A DNA stretch of 42,038 bases, taken from assembly GCA_903873975.1 (NCBI GenBank), contig CAIQQN010000116.1, forward strand, positions 1-42,038, given 5' to 3'. Position 1 is the stretch's first letter. The number at the start of each line of letters is the position of its first letter. Shown in pieces: positions 1 to 7,267 of this stretch. The stretch is from an uncultured Anaerolineales bacterium. GTDB taxonomy: Bacteria; Chloroflexota; Anaerolineae; Anaerolineales; Villigracilaceae. Position numbers and translations under genes: made by a program. Below the pieces are notes generated by a model. It was not told where the DNA came from, ran no database searches, and worked only from the letters and a program-made list of their open reading frames with translations.

Positions 1-1104
1 GCTGAACAGGTCAAGCGCCACTTAAAGCGGTTATCTGCTTTGCATTCCATTGACGCAGCCATTACATCCAGTTTTGACCTGAACGTCATTTTGTCAGTCA
101 TCCTGCGACAAATCACCGGCCAGCTTGGCGTGGATGCCGCCAATATTCTGTTGCTCAACGAGCGGACCCGTATGTTGGAGTTTGCAGCCGGACACGGATT
201 TCGCTCGATGACCTTTCAACATACTGCCGTAATGATTGGTCAAGGTTATGCTGGGACCGCTGCCCTTGAAAGGCGTACTTTGAGTATCCCCACTTTGGAT
301 GACCAAAAGGCAGGATTCCTGTTTTCGCCGGGGCTGGCGCGGGAAAAGTTTGCCAGCTACTATGCAGTTCCATTGATCGCCAAAGGTCAGGTGAAGGGAG
401 TTTTGGAAATTTATCATCGTTCGATCCTGAAACCTGCCGATGATTGGTTCGAATTTCTCGCGACTCTGGCCGGGCAGACTGCCCTCGCAATTGACAGTGC
501 ATCCCTCTTCACCGACCTCCAGCGGACCAATATCGAACTGGCCATGGCTTATGATGCCGCGATTGAGAGCTGGTCGCAAGCTCTCGAACTAAGCGGACGG
601 GAGGACAAAGAACATACTCAGCGCGTCGTCCTTTGGACCGTACAATTGGCGAGCGCTTTACATGTAGACGAAAAAGACCTGAACGATCTACGGCGCGGTG
701 CGTTTCTGCATGATATTGGTAAACTGGTGATTCCGGAAAACATCCTTAACAAACCGGGTCCCCTCGATGCTTTGGAATGGGAGATTACCAAGCGTCATCC
801 GCGCCAGGCGTATGAATTACTTTCTCCAAGCAAGCATCTGACCGCGGCCCTGGATATCCCCTGCTATCACCACGAACGCTGGGATGGCAGTGGCTATCCA
901 GATGGCTTGCGCGGCGAAAAAATCCCCCTTTCAGCACGCATTTTTGCAGTGGTGGATGTGTATGATGCGCTGATATCCGCTCGCCCCTACCGACCCGCCT
1001 GGACGAAAGAGGCCGCGCGTAATTACATACAGGAGCAATCCGGAAATCTATTTGATCCGATAGTGGTCAGAGTCTTCTTGCAAACCATTGGCAACTATCA
1101 GTAA
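1..1104 (+). CDS. GAF - HD-GYP domain protein (probable c-di-GMP phosphodiesterase), 5' end missing
   Basis: The reading frame is open from base 1, so the gene starts outside the window; 367 residues are present. Residues about 20-165 (counted from the first codon here) form a GAF sensor domain. Residues about 190-355 form an HD-GYP domain with HDIGK at 237-241, HHERWDGSGYP starting at 290, and the typical ARIFAVVDVYDAL and RPYR segments. HD-GYP proteins hydrolyse cyclic di-GMP; all signature motifs are present, so activity is likely. The residues before the GAF resemble the linker that follows another sensor domain in such proteins, so more sensory domains probably lie upstream. A long hairpin with a T-run follows the stop codon. 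Confidence 0.9.
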   Translation, partial: AEQVKRHLKRLSALHSIDAAITSSFDLNVILSVILRQITGQLGVDAANILLLNERTRMLEFAAGHGFRSMTFQHTAVMIGQGYAGTAALERRTLSIPTLDDQKAGFLFSPGLAREKFASYYAVPLIAKGQVKGVLEIYHRSILKPADDWFEFLATLAGQTALAIDSASLFTDLQRTNIELAMAYDAAIESWSQALELSGREDKEHTQRVVLWTVQLASALHVDEKDLNDLRRGAFLHDIGKLVIPENILNKPGPLDALEWEITKRHPRQAYELLSPSKHLTAALDIPCYHHERWDGSGYPDGLRGEKIPLSARIFAVVDVYDALISARPYRPAWTKEAARNYIQEQSGNLFDPIVVRVFLQTIGNYQ

Positions 1105-1133
1105 GGTTCCTTGGGTGTCGATGTGGTAATGAT

Positions 1134-1182
1134 AAACAGGAGGCGTTGGTGGGCAAAACCCACCCAACACTTCCTGTTTTTT
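1134..1182. terminator. Long hairpin, probable bidirectional terminator
   Basis: The arms AAACAGGA (1134-1141) and TCCTGTTT (1172-1179) are perfect complements, and an inner stem GTTGGTGGG pairs with CCCACCCAAC around a CAAAA loop. A T-run (1177-1182) follows on the plus strand and an A-run opens it for the minus strand. It sits between the convergent HD-GYP gene and tRNA gene. Confidence 0.75.
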
Positions 1183-1237
1183 CCATCGTAATGGGAACTC
1201 CAATTTTAAACAAAAAACCACCTTGCGGCGGTTCCTG

Positions 1238-1310
1238 TGCCCCCGTGGAGATTCGAACTCCAGTTTTAGCCTTGAAAGGGCCACGTCCTGGTCCACTAGA
1301 CGATGGGGGC
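1238..1310 (-). tRNA. tRNA-Glu (anticodon UUC)
   Basis: On the minus strand a 73-nt cloverleaf folds. The acceptor stem is GCCCCC/GGGGGC, the D-arm is of the GTCTAGTGG..CCAGGAC type, the anticodon loop is CTTTCAA (anticodon TTC), and the T-arm is TGGAG-TTCGAAT-CTCCA. The discriminator base is A. CCA is not encoded. The seventh acceptor pair is an A-C mismatch. Confidence 0.93.
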
Positions 1311-1334
1311 TTGTTCGAAGGGCAGAGCGGCAGG

Positions 1335-1363
1335 ATTTTACCATCCCCTCCCGCACCGGTCAA
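1335..1363 (-). promoter_or_regulatory. Sigma70-type promoter of tRNA-Glu
   Basis: Minus strand: -35 TTGACC (1358-1363), 17-bp spacer, -10 TAAAAT (1335-1340). Transcription would start near 1328, about 18 nt before the tRNA. The -35 box overlaps the stop codon of the upstream gene. Confidence 0.7.
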
Positions 1364-1908
1364 GCAGTTGATGATGTCTGCTTTTTATCAGGGATCAGCG
1401 CTAGTAGATCTACCTGACGGCGGTTGAAAAGGATGGCCGGACTTTCAATGTGCAGTTGAGGGATCAGAACAGCCGTCAGCGTGGCATTGTAGAGCGGGAT
1501 GAAGTCGCGGGTGCCCTCCACCATGATGGTGGCAAAGTCAAAGCGCCCGGTCCACTCCAGCGACCCTTCCAGTTCGTAGACTTGGGTAATGACCCGAATT
1601 GTATATTTGACGTGACTCTGATAGCCACCGCGCGCTAATGCCAGCGGACCCGTATCCTTGCGATTGGTCATGCAGATGGCGAAAAGGTTGGTTTTAACCA
1701 GATCGATGATCTCGTACTCGCCCACCAGTTTGGTCGGCATGTGGATGCGCGCCAGCTTGGCATCCATCACCTCCATGAAAGAAGTGGTCTTGTCGTTCAG
1801 CATACCGATCACACCATTACTGGGAATCATCATCTTGCCCACCACCCGGTAACTTTGGGTGAGAAAGTCGGCTGAAAGGAGACGATGGGTAGCATCAGAT
1901 TCAGGCAT
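1360..1908 (-). CDS. Hypothetical protein, possible DUF6812-like
   Basis: A 182-residue soluble protein with no signal peptide, membrane segment or catalytic motif that I recognise. It appears to contain two similar beta-rich halves: one around residues 50-90 (MPTKLVGEYEIIDLVKTNLF) and one around 110-165 (LEWTGRFDFATIMVEGTRDF, then IPLYNATLTAVLIP). The pattern of a short strand, G, and FIPL.NA resembles small Chloroflexota proteins annotated as DUF6812, but this is from memory and weak. It is the last gene of the lepB-deoC-YgiT run, 21 nt after the zinc-finger gene. The AAGG motif abuts the ATG, so translation may be coupled to the upstream gene. The partial protein at 41,835 may belong to the same broad group. 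Confidence 0.6.
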   Translation of the reverse strand: MPESDATHRLLSADFLTQSYRVVGKMMIPSNGVIGMLNDKTTSFMEVMDAKLARIHMPTKLVGEYEIIDLVKTNLFAICMTNRKDTGPLALARGGYQSHVKYTIRVITQVYELEGSLEWTGRFDFATIMVEGTRDFIPLYNATLTAVLIPQLHIESPAILFNRRQVDLLALIPDKKQTSSTA

Positions 1909-1929
1909 CCTTCGTAACCCCTGTCGGGA

Positions 1930-2214
1930 TCATTCCCGGATGGGACGCGTTCCGTCACGCTTTTCCAGCGGGGGGCGTACTCTCCGCTTCGAGGCGGAAG
2001 CCTTGCCCGTCTCCGGGTTGAGGATGGCAACCAGCCAGGAAATAGCTCGCTCGTCGTACTCCCGCCGTCCACATACGTCACATACCCAGGCTGGGAAGTT
2101 GGGGACGGTTACAAGTTCTTCGTCGAGCCAGGTGAAATAGGTGATGTGCCGGATGTGCATCACTCCGGCCTGGCATTCAGTACATTGGAATGAATCTTGG
2201 GGTTCGTCGTTCAT
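1930..2214 (-). CDS. YgiT-type zinc finger protein
   Basis: A 94-residue protein with two CxxC knuckles: CTEC at residues 11-14 and CDVC at 45-48, the second inside the motif VPNFPAWVCDVCGRREYD. This layout is that of the YgiT-type zinc-finger domain, the N-terminal half of the antitoxin MqsA. There is no C-terminal helix-turn-helix and no toxin gene beside it, so a toxin-antitoxin role is not supported. A basic tail (KRRVRPPLEKRD) could bind nucleic acid. The start codon overlaps the deoC stop in an ATGA arrangement, so translation is coupled. Confidence 0.8.
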   Translation of the reverse strand: MNDEPQDSFQCTECQAGVMHIRHITYFTWLDEELVTVPNFPAWVCDVCGRREYDERAISWLVAILNPETGKASASKRRVRPPLEKRDGTRPIRE

Positions 2215-2966
2215 TGGGATGCTTTCAGGGACTCATTCAGGATGGATACTCCCGCGCTCGACCCGATGCGGTTTGCACCTGCGGCAATCATTGCCAGCGC
2301 TTCCTTGCAGGTGCGGATTCCGCCCGCGGCTTTGACACCGGTTTCGGGACCGACTACGCGACGTATCAGGTCCACATCTTCCACTGTCGCACCGCCCGGA
2401 CCGAATCCGGTTGAGGTCTTGACGAAGTCCGCCCCGGCGGTCTGGGCCAGTAAACAGGCCAGGATCTTCTCACGGCGGGTCAGCAAAGCAGTCTCAATGA
2501 TCACCTTGACCCTGGCTCCGCGCTCATGGGCTTCCTGGGTTACGAACAGGATATCGTTCAAAACCAGACCGTAGGCCTCACCTTTAAGAGCACCAATATT
2601 GATCACCATGTCCACTTCATTCGCGCCGTTGCCGATCACGCGGCGCGCCTCATAAACTTTGTCCTCAGGCAGGTTCGCACCGAGCGGGAAGGCAATAACC
2701 ACACACAGGCCCACACCTGCATCCTTGAGCAGACCGCGTGCCAGCGGTGCATAGACCGGATTAACACAGACTGCAGAAAAATGGTACTGGCGGGCTTCCT
2801 CGCATAGTCTTTTGACCTGCCCGGCAGTCGCTTCAGGTTTGAGCAGGGTATGGTCAATGCAGGCTGCAATTTCCGCACCGACCGGCATGTTCAACGGTAG
2901 AGGTGGGGCGGGGAGCTCCTGTTCGTACGAATCGACCTGGTCAAGAACTCCTTGAAGAGATTGCAT
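2211..2966 (-). CDS. deoC: Deoxyribose-phosphate aldolase
   Basis: DeoC cleaves 2-deoxyribose 5-phosphate to glyceraldehyde 3-phosphate and acetaldehyde in deoxynucleoside catabolism. The 251-residue protein has the class I aldolase TIM barrel: IDHTLLKPEAT (37-47), D119 in EVDMVINIG, the Schiff-base lysine K183 in DFVKTSTGFG, and K212 in VKAAGGIRT. An N-terminal extension of about 28 residues precedes the barrel, so the real start could be the internal Met at residue 27 (MPVGAEIAACIDH). The ATG lies 5 nt after the lepB stop, so the genes are co-transcribed. Function is confident. Confidence 0.95.
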   Translation of the reverse strand: MQSLQGVLDQVDSYEQELPAPPLPLNMPVGAEIAACIDHTLLKPEATAGQVKRLCEEARQYHFSAVCVNPVYAPLARGLLKDAGVGLCVVIAFPLGANLPEDKVYEARRVIGNGANEVDMVINIGALKGEAYGLVLNDILFVTQEAHERGARVKVIIETALLTRREKILACLLAQTAGADFVKTSTGFGPGGATVEDVDLIRRVVGPETGVKAAGGIRTCKEALAMIAAGANRIGSSAGVSILNESLKASQ

Positions 2967-2971
2967 GAACC

Positions 2972-3616
2972 CTACGGGGCAGCCAGAACGGATTGGTGCG
3001 ACGGAATGACCATAAAATCAGCAAAAGGCCAGTAGACCACCAGCGCCTTGCCGAGGATATTTTCTTCCGGCAGGAAACCCCACGCATGTGAATCTGCCGA
3101 GTTGTTGCGATTGTCTCCCAGCACGAAAAGCTGGCCTTCAGGAACCGTCCATTCGCCATAATAAATCGGGGCGGCAGCGATATAAGACTCACTCAAAGCG
3201 ACATCGTTAATAAAAACGGTCCCGTTGGCGATTCTGACCGTCTCGCCGGGCAGGCCAATGATGCGTTTGATGTAGTCTTCGTATTGATCGCCGAAGTTTG
3301 GCAGACCAAACAGACGCTGCCATAAAGGAATATCGGGATACATCGGCGGACGGAAAACGATAATATCGCCGCGCTGGTAATCGCCCAACTTGTAAGCCAG
3401 GCGGCCGATCAGCACGTATTCGCCATTATTCAGAGTGGGAACCATTGAAGAGCCCAGCACACGCACACGAGCGGAGAAGAAATTGATCACCAGGAAAAGG
3501 ATGACCGCCAGTCCCACCGTCTCCAGAATTTCGCGCAGGAACTGCTTCCATCCCAGCCTGGCAGGCGCCGCTTCCGGCGCAGGCTGGATTTCATTTTCAG
3601 GGGAATATTCAGTCAA
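2972..3616 (-). CDS. lepB: Signal peptidase I
   Basis: Type I leader peptidase, which cleaves signal peptides from exported proteins at the outer face of the membrane. A single N-terminal transmembrane helix (about 29-48) is followed by the catalytic serine S57 in GSSMVPTL and the catalytic lysine K118 in YIKRIIGLPGETV. Box E is GDNRNNSADSHAWGFLP. The 214-residue length suits a one-helix bacterial LepB. The start is TTG, chosen because a GGAGG ribosome site lies about 5 nt upstream and an extended -10 promoter lies just before it. First gene of a lepB-deoC-zinc finger-hypothetical operon. Confidence 0.95.
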   Translation of the reverse strand: MTEYSPENEIQPAPEAAPARLGWKQFLREILETVGLAVILFLVINFFSARVRVLGSSMVPTLNNGEYVLIGRLAYKLGDYQRGDIIVFRPPMYPDIPLWQRLFGLPNFGDQYEDYIKRIIGLPGETVRIANGTVFINDVALSESYIAAAPIYYGEWTVPEGQLFVLGDNRNNSADSHAWGFLPEENILGKALVVYWPFADFMVIPSHQSVLAAP

Positions 3617-3632
3617 GAAAGCCTCCGCAGAG

Positions 3633-3641
3633 ATTATACCA
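3633..3641 (-). promoter_or_regulatory. Extended -10 promoter of lepB operon
   Basis: Minus strand TGG-TATAAT (TATAAT at 3633-3638). There is no good -35 box 16-18 bp upstream, which fits an extended -10 promoter. The predicted start is about 10 nt before the TTG codon, leaving room only for the GGAGG site. Confidence 0.6.
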
Positions 3642-3661
3642 TTTGACAGTTAGACTTTTCC

Positions 3662-4486
3662 TCAGGCGAAATACGTTGGCACGTGGAGCACGCGCTCACC
3701 CCTCTCCCAGGCCTGCTCATCCATTAACTTCATCCTGTGAATTTCCTGCGCCGGGACCCAGCCCGCCAAATCGGACTCCAGCACCTCCCATTCCAGGTCC
3801 CATTCTGCAGAAGCAGGTAGGCGCTCCTCGCCCATGCGCCCCATGTTAGAGCCGGGACTACTTCGCCCCGTCCCGTTCGAGATCCGGGATGATATGCTGG
3901 AACCGGGACTACTTCGCCCCGTGCTGGAACCGGGACTACTTCGCAGGGTACCTGTTTCGATGGGCCAGATACCCGCCTGATGGAACAGATCCGCCAGCCG
4001 GCTACCCAACCCCGGGTCCGCGCCCTGCCTCCGCAGGGACTCAGCCTGCCAGCGTCCGAGTGGAGCAAGCGCAGCGGGTTTATCCACGCGGGAGTCATAA
4101 TCCGGTTCAGCCAGGGCCATCACGGCGCCTCCGGGGCGGGTGACTCGTTTCATTTCAAGCAGAGCCAGCAATGGGTCGCGCACCCACAGCAGGAGGAAGT
4201 GGCAAAAGGTAATGTCAAACATGCTGGAAGGATATGGCAGCGACCGTGAATCTCCGCAGACGAGGGCAGCGGCCGGGACATGTGCCCGCGCCTCGATGAG
4301 GCGGGCAGGCTCCAGGTCCAACCCGTGAACGGTGGCGGGAGTGGCAAGGCCAGATAAGATCGCTCCCGTCCCGCAGCCAACCTCCAGCACCCGCTGTGAA
4401 CGGGCAAGCCCGGCACATTCGAAGAGGTAATCCCGCAGCTCACGCGTCCAGGAGGCCTGCTGGAGAAAACGGTTATGCCAATCCAT
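3662..4486 (-). CDS. Class I SAM-dependent methyltransferase with in-frame repeat insertion
   Basis: A 274-residue protein of the Methyltransf_11/UbiE type. Motif I is VLEVGCGTGAIL (34-45). The acidic motif II is HGLDLEPARL, motif III is ALVCGDSRSLPYPSSMFD, and motif IV is VTRPGGAVMALAEPDYDS. The substrate is unknown. Residues about 180-212 are a Ser/Gly-rich stretch encoded by three copies of CCGGGACTACTTCGC and degenerate copies. This looks like a repeat insertion that kept the frame, because ordinary sequence resumes afterwards. The gene overlaps the upstream phosphatase gene by 14 nt, so the two are co-translated. Confidence 0.85.
   Translation of the reverse strand: MDWHNRFLQQASWTRELRDYLFECAGLARSQRVLEVGCGTGAILSGLATPATVHGLDLEPARLIEARAHVPAAALVCGDSRSLPYPSSMFDITFCHFLLLWVRDPLLALLEMKRVTRPGGAVMALAEPDYDSRVDKPAALAPLGRWQAESLRRQGADPGLGSRLADLFHQAGIWPIETGTLRSSPGSSTGRSSPGSSISSRISNGTGRSSPGSNMGRMGEERLPASAEWDLEWEVLESDLAGWVPAQEIHRMKLMDEQAWERGERVLHVPTYFA
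3852..3944. repeat. GC-rich repeat array inside the methyltransferase gene
   Basis: The 15-mer CCGGGACTACTTCGC occurs exactly at 3852-3866, 3903-3917 and 3930-3944. The last two copies are 27 bp apart and share the following CCCCGT or a variant. A degenerate copy beginning CCGGGATGATAT lies at 3884. The same CCGGGATGATAT string recurs at 13,139 in an intergenic palindrome array. Confidence 0.85.
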
Positions 4487-5006
4487 TCTCTTCCCAATTC
4501 AAAATGAAATTAACTTGCTCTTCGGATTCAGGGGAGTGGGGTGCAATCAGGCTCTGTGCCGCGTTTTGGTATAGTTCGTCCAAACGAAGCAAGGCTTCCG
4601 AGGGCTTCATTCCGTGGCGGATGAGGTAGCAGCCGACAGTGATGCCAGTGCGGCCAATGCCGCCCACACAATGAAGATACACTTTGCGATTTTCGGCAAG
4701 TGCCGCGTCGATGGCATCCAAAGCGGCAACCATCCTCTCGTGAGACGGTACTTGAAAATCAGGGAAGGAAAAACGCCGGTAACGGACTAGCCGTCCATCG
4801 GCCCCGGCTTCTTCCCCCAGCATGGAGAAATACGGCGGGCGCTCGTTCTCGTTGGTCAAGTCAATGAAAGTATCGAACCCGGCGTTGAGAAAAGCAGTGA
4901 GACGCTGACGGGTTTGAACCTCATCATAGCGCAGTCCGGGATATTCCCCGGCCAGGAAACGGCCAGGAAGCACCCAGTAGGAGGCGGGGATGGGTTTGAG
5001 CCTCAT
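4473..5006 (-). CDS. Dual-specificity/tyrosine protein phosphatase family protein
   Basis: A 177-residue protein with the cysteine-phosphatase P-loop HCVGGIGRTG: catalytic C113 and R119. D83 in FPDFQVP is a plausible general acid. The fold and size match small dual-specificity or PTP-like phosphatases; the true substrate (phosphotyrosine, phosphoinositide or nucleotide) cannot be told from sequence. The ribosome site is weak (GGAAA). The 3' end overlaps the methyltransferase gene by 14 nt. An 85-nt gap separates it from the selenoprotein gene upstream, so it may be read from the same long minus-strand transcript. Confidence 0.87.
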   Translation of the reverse strand: MRLKPIPASYWVLPGRFLAGEYPGLRYDEVQTRQRLTAFLNAGFDTFIDLTNENERPPYFSMLGEEAGADGRLVRYRRFSFPDFQVPSHERMVAALDAIDAALAENRKVYLHCVGGIGRTGITVGCYLIRHGMKPSEALLRLDELYQNAAQSLIAPHSPESEEQVNFILNWEENGLA

Positions 5007-5091
5007 GGTATTTCCAAATAATTACACAGACTAGGAAGGATTCCAGCGGGCGGCGGAACCCCCGATCCTTGAGAAGATGGGAGGGATTCCT

Positions 5092-5532
5092 CTAAGGCTT
5101 TTCTGCCAGCATGGCCTGGACGACTTCCGCGGCGTCGTGCACCAGGCGGGGACAGATATCCTCGAACACGCCAGATTGCTGAGCACGCTCGCGGTCTTCC
5201 GGTGTGAGAATATCAAACCCAATCAATTCGCGGCAAGTGAGCGAGCCATGCCGTTCTTCGAAGCGTTGCATAAACTCCCGGGCAATCCCATACGTGGCGT
5301 CCCTGCCACCTGGTGCAGTATAGCCATATTTCAGGCCGAGCGCCATCAAGCCACCGCTCACCGCGCCGCAGGTTTTACCGGTGCGCGCCACCCCGCCGCC
5401 AAAGGGGGCGGCGATCTTCAAAGCCAATTCATCGGAGAGTCCGAACTCGGACGCAAAGGCCGTTAGCACGGCCTGGCTTCAGGCAAAACCCTGTGAGAAA
5501 CGGGCGACGGCAAGTTCAGGGGGATTGGTCAT
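5092..5532 (-). CDS. C-GCAxxG-C-C family protein, probable selenoprotein (in-frame TGA = Sec18)
   Basis: From ATG at 5530-5532 the frame runs M-T-N-P-P-E-L.. to GFA, then TGA (5479-5481, codon 18), then SQAVLTAFASEFG and on to a stop at 5092: 146 residues. The family has four conserved cysteines. Here the TGA falls exactly on the first one (the family has G-x-x-C-xQ-A-V), and the other three are C55 (TCGAVSG), C100 and C127. Naming the domain only from the GTG after the TGA would lose the redox residue. A perfect 7-bp stem, AGGCCGT-GCTA-ACGGCCT, begins 4 nt after the TGA. Family members are thought to be redox-active, and selenocysteine forms of the family are known. It follows prs by 14 nt in the operon. 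The alternative is a pseudogene created by TGC to TGA. Confidence 0.82.
5457..5474 (-). promoter_or_regulatory. Candidate bacterial SECIS hairpin
   Basis: On the minus strand, 4 nt after the in-frame TGA, a perfect 7-bp stem AGGCCGT/ACGGCCT closes a GCTA loop whose first base is G. Bacterial SECIS elements sit in the coding region just downstream of UGA and need a G in the apical loop. The UGA-to-loop distance (11 nt) is shorter than in E. coli fdhF, so this is a candidate only. Confidence 0.5.
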
Positions 5533-5546
5533 GGAAGGATCCTATT

Positions 5547-6545
5547 TTATTCAGGGTTGTCCGACCTTTCGTCTCCGAAGACAAACAAGTCACCAATCGA
5601 TTCGCGCAAATAGTTGCGGCGGATGGCATCCGCGAAGATGGGAGCCACCGAGAGCAGGTGCAGTTTCGGGTGACGCTTCTCCGGCGGGATGTAGACGGTA
5701 TCGGTGGCGATAATTTCGGTGATCTGCGGCAAGGCGGCCAGTTTCTCCAGCCCGCCATGCACGAAGACCCCGTGTGTGCAAACCACCCAGATTTCCTGAA
5801 TGCCTTGTTCGATCAGGATGCGGCTGAGTTCCAGCACCGACCCGCCGGTGGCAATCTCATCGTCATAAATAATGGCTTTTCGGAAACCTTGCACCGGGCG
5901 GCCCACCAAACCGCTGATGATCACTTTGGTGTCTGATAGGCGCTCCTTGTTCCCGGCCGCGACCGGCAGATCCAGGCTTTTGGCAAACAGGGCAGCCGGT
6001 TTGGCTGAGCCCATGTCGGGTGCGACCACCACCGTCCCGGACAGATTGCGCGACTGGAAGTAATGCCTGAAAACCGGGCGGCTAGTCAATGGATCGGTGG
6101 GGACGCTAAAGAAGCCGTGAGTTTGCGGCGAGTGAAGTACCATCGTCATCACATGGGTGGCACCGGCAGTCCGCAAAAGGTCGGCAATCAAGCGGGCCGT
6201 GATCGAGATACGCGGGGCGTCCTTCTTGTCCGAACGAGCGAAGGAAAAATAGGGGATGATGGCATGGACTTCCTTGGCAGATGCAGAGCGGGCAATATCC
6301 AGCATCATCAGCAGTTCCACCAGGTTGTCGTTGACGGGAGGCGCAAGCGTCTGGACGATGAACACAATGCGCGAACGCACACTGGCACCCAACTGGATGT
6401 AGAGGTTGTCATTGCTGAAACGGCTGACGTACGTCTTTTCGAGCGGCAGGTTCAAACAGGCGGCAATATCGGCGGCCAGCTGTGGGTGCGAACTGCCGCT
6501 GAAAATGCGAATGTCTTCCGGGTCTAGTGTCTTCTTAGTCATCAT
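5547..6545 (-). CDS. prs: Ribose-phosphate pyrophosphokinase (PRPP synthetase)
   Basis: A 332-residue protein of the PRPP synthetase family, which makes PRPP from ribose 5-phosphate and ATP for nucleotide and histidine synthesis. Features are the N-terminal IFSGSSHPQLA, the catalytic-loop equivalent PYFSFARSDKKDAPRISITARLIADLL, HSPQTHGFFSVP, and the PRPP-binding loop IIYDDEIATGGSV. It is somewhat divergent: the usual DLH is VLH and the usual VDD is YDD. It may therefore be a paralogue rather than the housekeeping enzyme. The start is ATG at 6545 sharing an A with the upstream stop (TAATG), which indicates translational coupling. Confidence 0.87.
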   Translation of the reverse strand: MMTKKTLDPEDIRIFSGSSHPQLAADIAACLNLPLEKTYVSRFSNDNLYIQLGASVRSRIVFIVQTLAPPVNDNLVELLMMLDIARSASAKEVHAIIPYFSFARSDKKDAPRISITARLIADLLRTAGATHVMTMVLHSPQTHGFFSVPTDPLTSRPVFRHYFQSRNLSGTVVVAPDMGSAKPAALFAKSLDLPVAAGNKERLSDTKVIISGLVGRPVQGFRKAIIYDDEIATGGSVLELSRILIEQGIQEIWVVCTHGVFVHGGLEKLAALPQITEIIATDTVYIPPEKRHPKLHLLSVAPIFADAIRRNYLRESIGDLFVFGDERSDNPE

Positions 6546-7225
6546 TACCAAATTCCAGGGATAAGCCGGTAGCGCACCCGCCTGGCGTATTCCTTATAAC
6601 CATCCAACTCGTTTTGCAGGGTGCGGTCCTCCAGCGCGGTGCGGATGAACAAGTTCACCACCAGCAGCGCCATCGGGATGCAGGCCCACAGCGAACCGAG
6701 GGCAATCGGGAGGGTGATGTATGAACACAGCAGACTGAGGTAGCCGGGATGCCGGACGAAGCGGTACGGCCCGCCGGTCTGGACGGTGTGGCCGCGGTCT
6801 TTTTGGATACGGACGATGGTTGAGAAATATTTGTTCGACACCATCGCCCAGGTAAACAGCGGATACGTCAATCCCATCAGTACAAACGCAGCAACCTGGA
6901 TCCAAAACGGGATACTCCCGGCCCAGCCGAAACGTTCATCCAATCCAGCGAGGATGAGGCAGGCGAACCCGCCAATGCCAGTGATGATGCCGATGACCTT
7001 GTCCCAGCTTTTGGCGCCCTCGCCGACCTGCGAGCGTTCCTCCACCAGATCCTTGTGTTTTCCCAACAGGATGAGCGCATTGAAGGCCAGGAGAGCCAGG
7101 TACAGACCGAGATAAGCCCAGGCATTCCACCAGTTCCGTTTCCAGGCGGAGGTAAACAACGCCACAGCCTGGATAATAACCAGGAACCCAATCTGTACAA
7201 GGCGTTTGCGGATGGCAGGGGACAT
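6545..7225 (-). CDS. Isoprenylcysteine carboxyl methyltransferase (ICMT)/phospholipid methyltransferase-like membrane protein
   Basis: A 226-residue integral membrane protein with about five hydrophobic segments and the family motif GGPYRFVRHPGYLS near residues 152-165, followed by a hydrophobic helix and ALEDRTLQNELDGYKEYARRVRYRLIPGIW. This C-terminal signature (E..L...L.GY..Y..+V++R.+P) is typical of the ICMT/PEMT membrane methyltransferases, which use SAM on lipid or C-terminal thiol/carboxyl substrates in the membrane. The bacterial substrate is unknown. Its place in an operon with a Cys-tailed membrane protein is suggestive but not proof of a shared role. It is coupled to prs by TAATG. 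Confidence 0.8.
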   Translation of the reverse strand: MSPAIRKRLVQIGFLVIIQAVALFTSAWKRNWWNAWAYLGLYLALLAFNALILLGKHKDLVEERSQVGEGAKSWDKVIGIITGIGGFACLILAGLDERFGWAGSIPFWIQVAAFVLMGLTYPLFTWAMVSNKYFSTIVRIQKDRGHTVQTGGPYRFVRHPGYLSLLCSYITLPIALGSLWACIPMALLVVNLFIRTALEDRTLQNELDGYKEYARRVRYRLIPGIW

Positions 7226-7238
7226 ATTTATATAATTC

Positions 7239-7259
7239 CGGCGGGGCTCAGCCCCGCCG
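7239..7259. repeat. Perfect intergenic hairpin
   Basis: CGGCGGGGC-TCA-GCCCCGCCG: a perfect 9-bp stem with a 3-nt loop in the 42-bp gap between two genes of the same operon. No T-run follows, so it is more likely an RNA-processing/stability hairpin or a dispersed palindrome than a terminator. Confidence 0.6.
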
Positions 7260-7267
7260 AAGCAATG

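Noticed and set aside
1146-1427. Open frame across the tRNA-Glu region
   Set aside because: It reads antisense through the tRNA and the terminator, has no ribosome site and no recognisable domain.
1930-2214. MqsA-type antitoxin of a toxin-antitoxin pair
   Set aside because: Only the YgiT zinc finger is present; no HTH domain and no small toxin gene next to it. Neighbours are housekeeping genes.
3730-4098. Alternative minus-strand frame over the methyltransferase repeats (GEVVPVPA repeats)
   Set aside because: It is a shadow of the methyltransferase gene; the periodicity in that frame comes from the DNA repeat, and there is no start signal or domain.
5479-5481. TGA in the C-GCAxxG-C-C gene as a simple pseudogene stop
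   Set aside because: Not excluded, but the exact coincidence with the conserved redox Cys, the intact frame on both sides and the adjacent hairpin favour selenocysteine.
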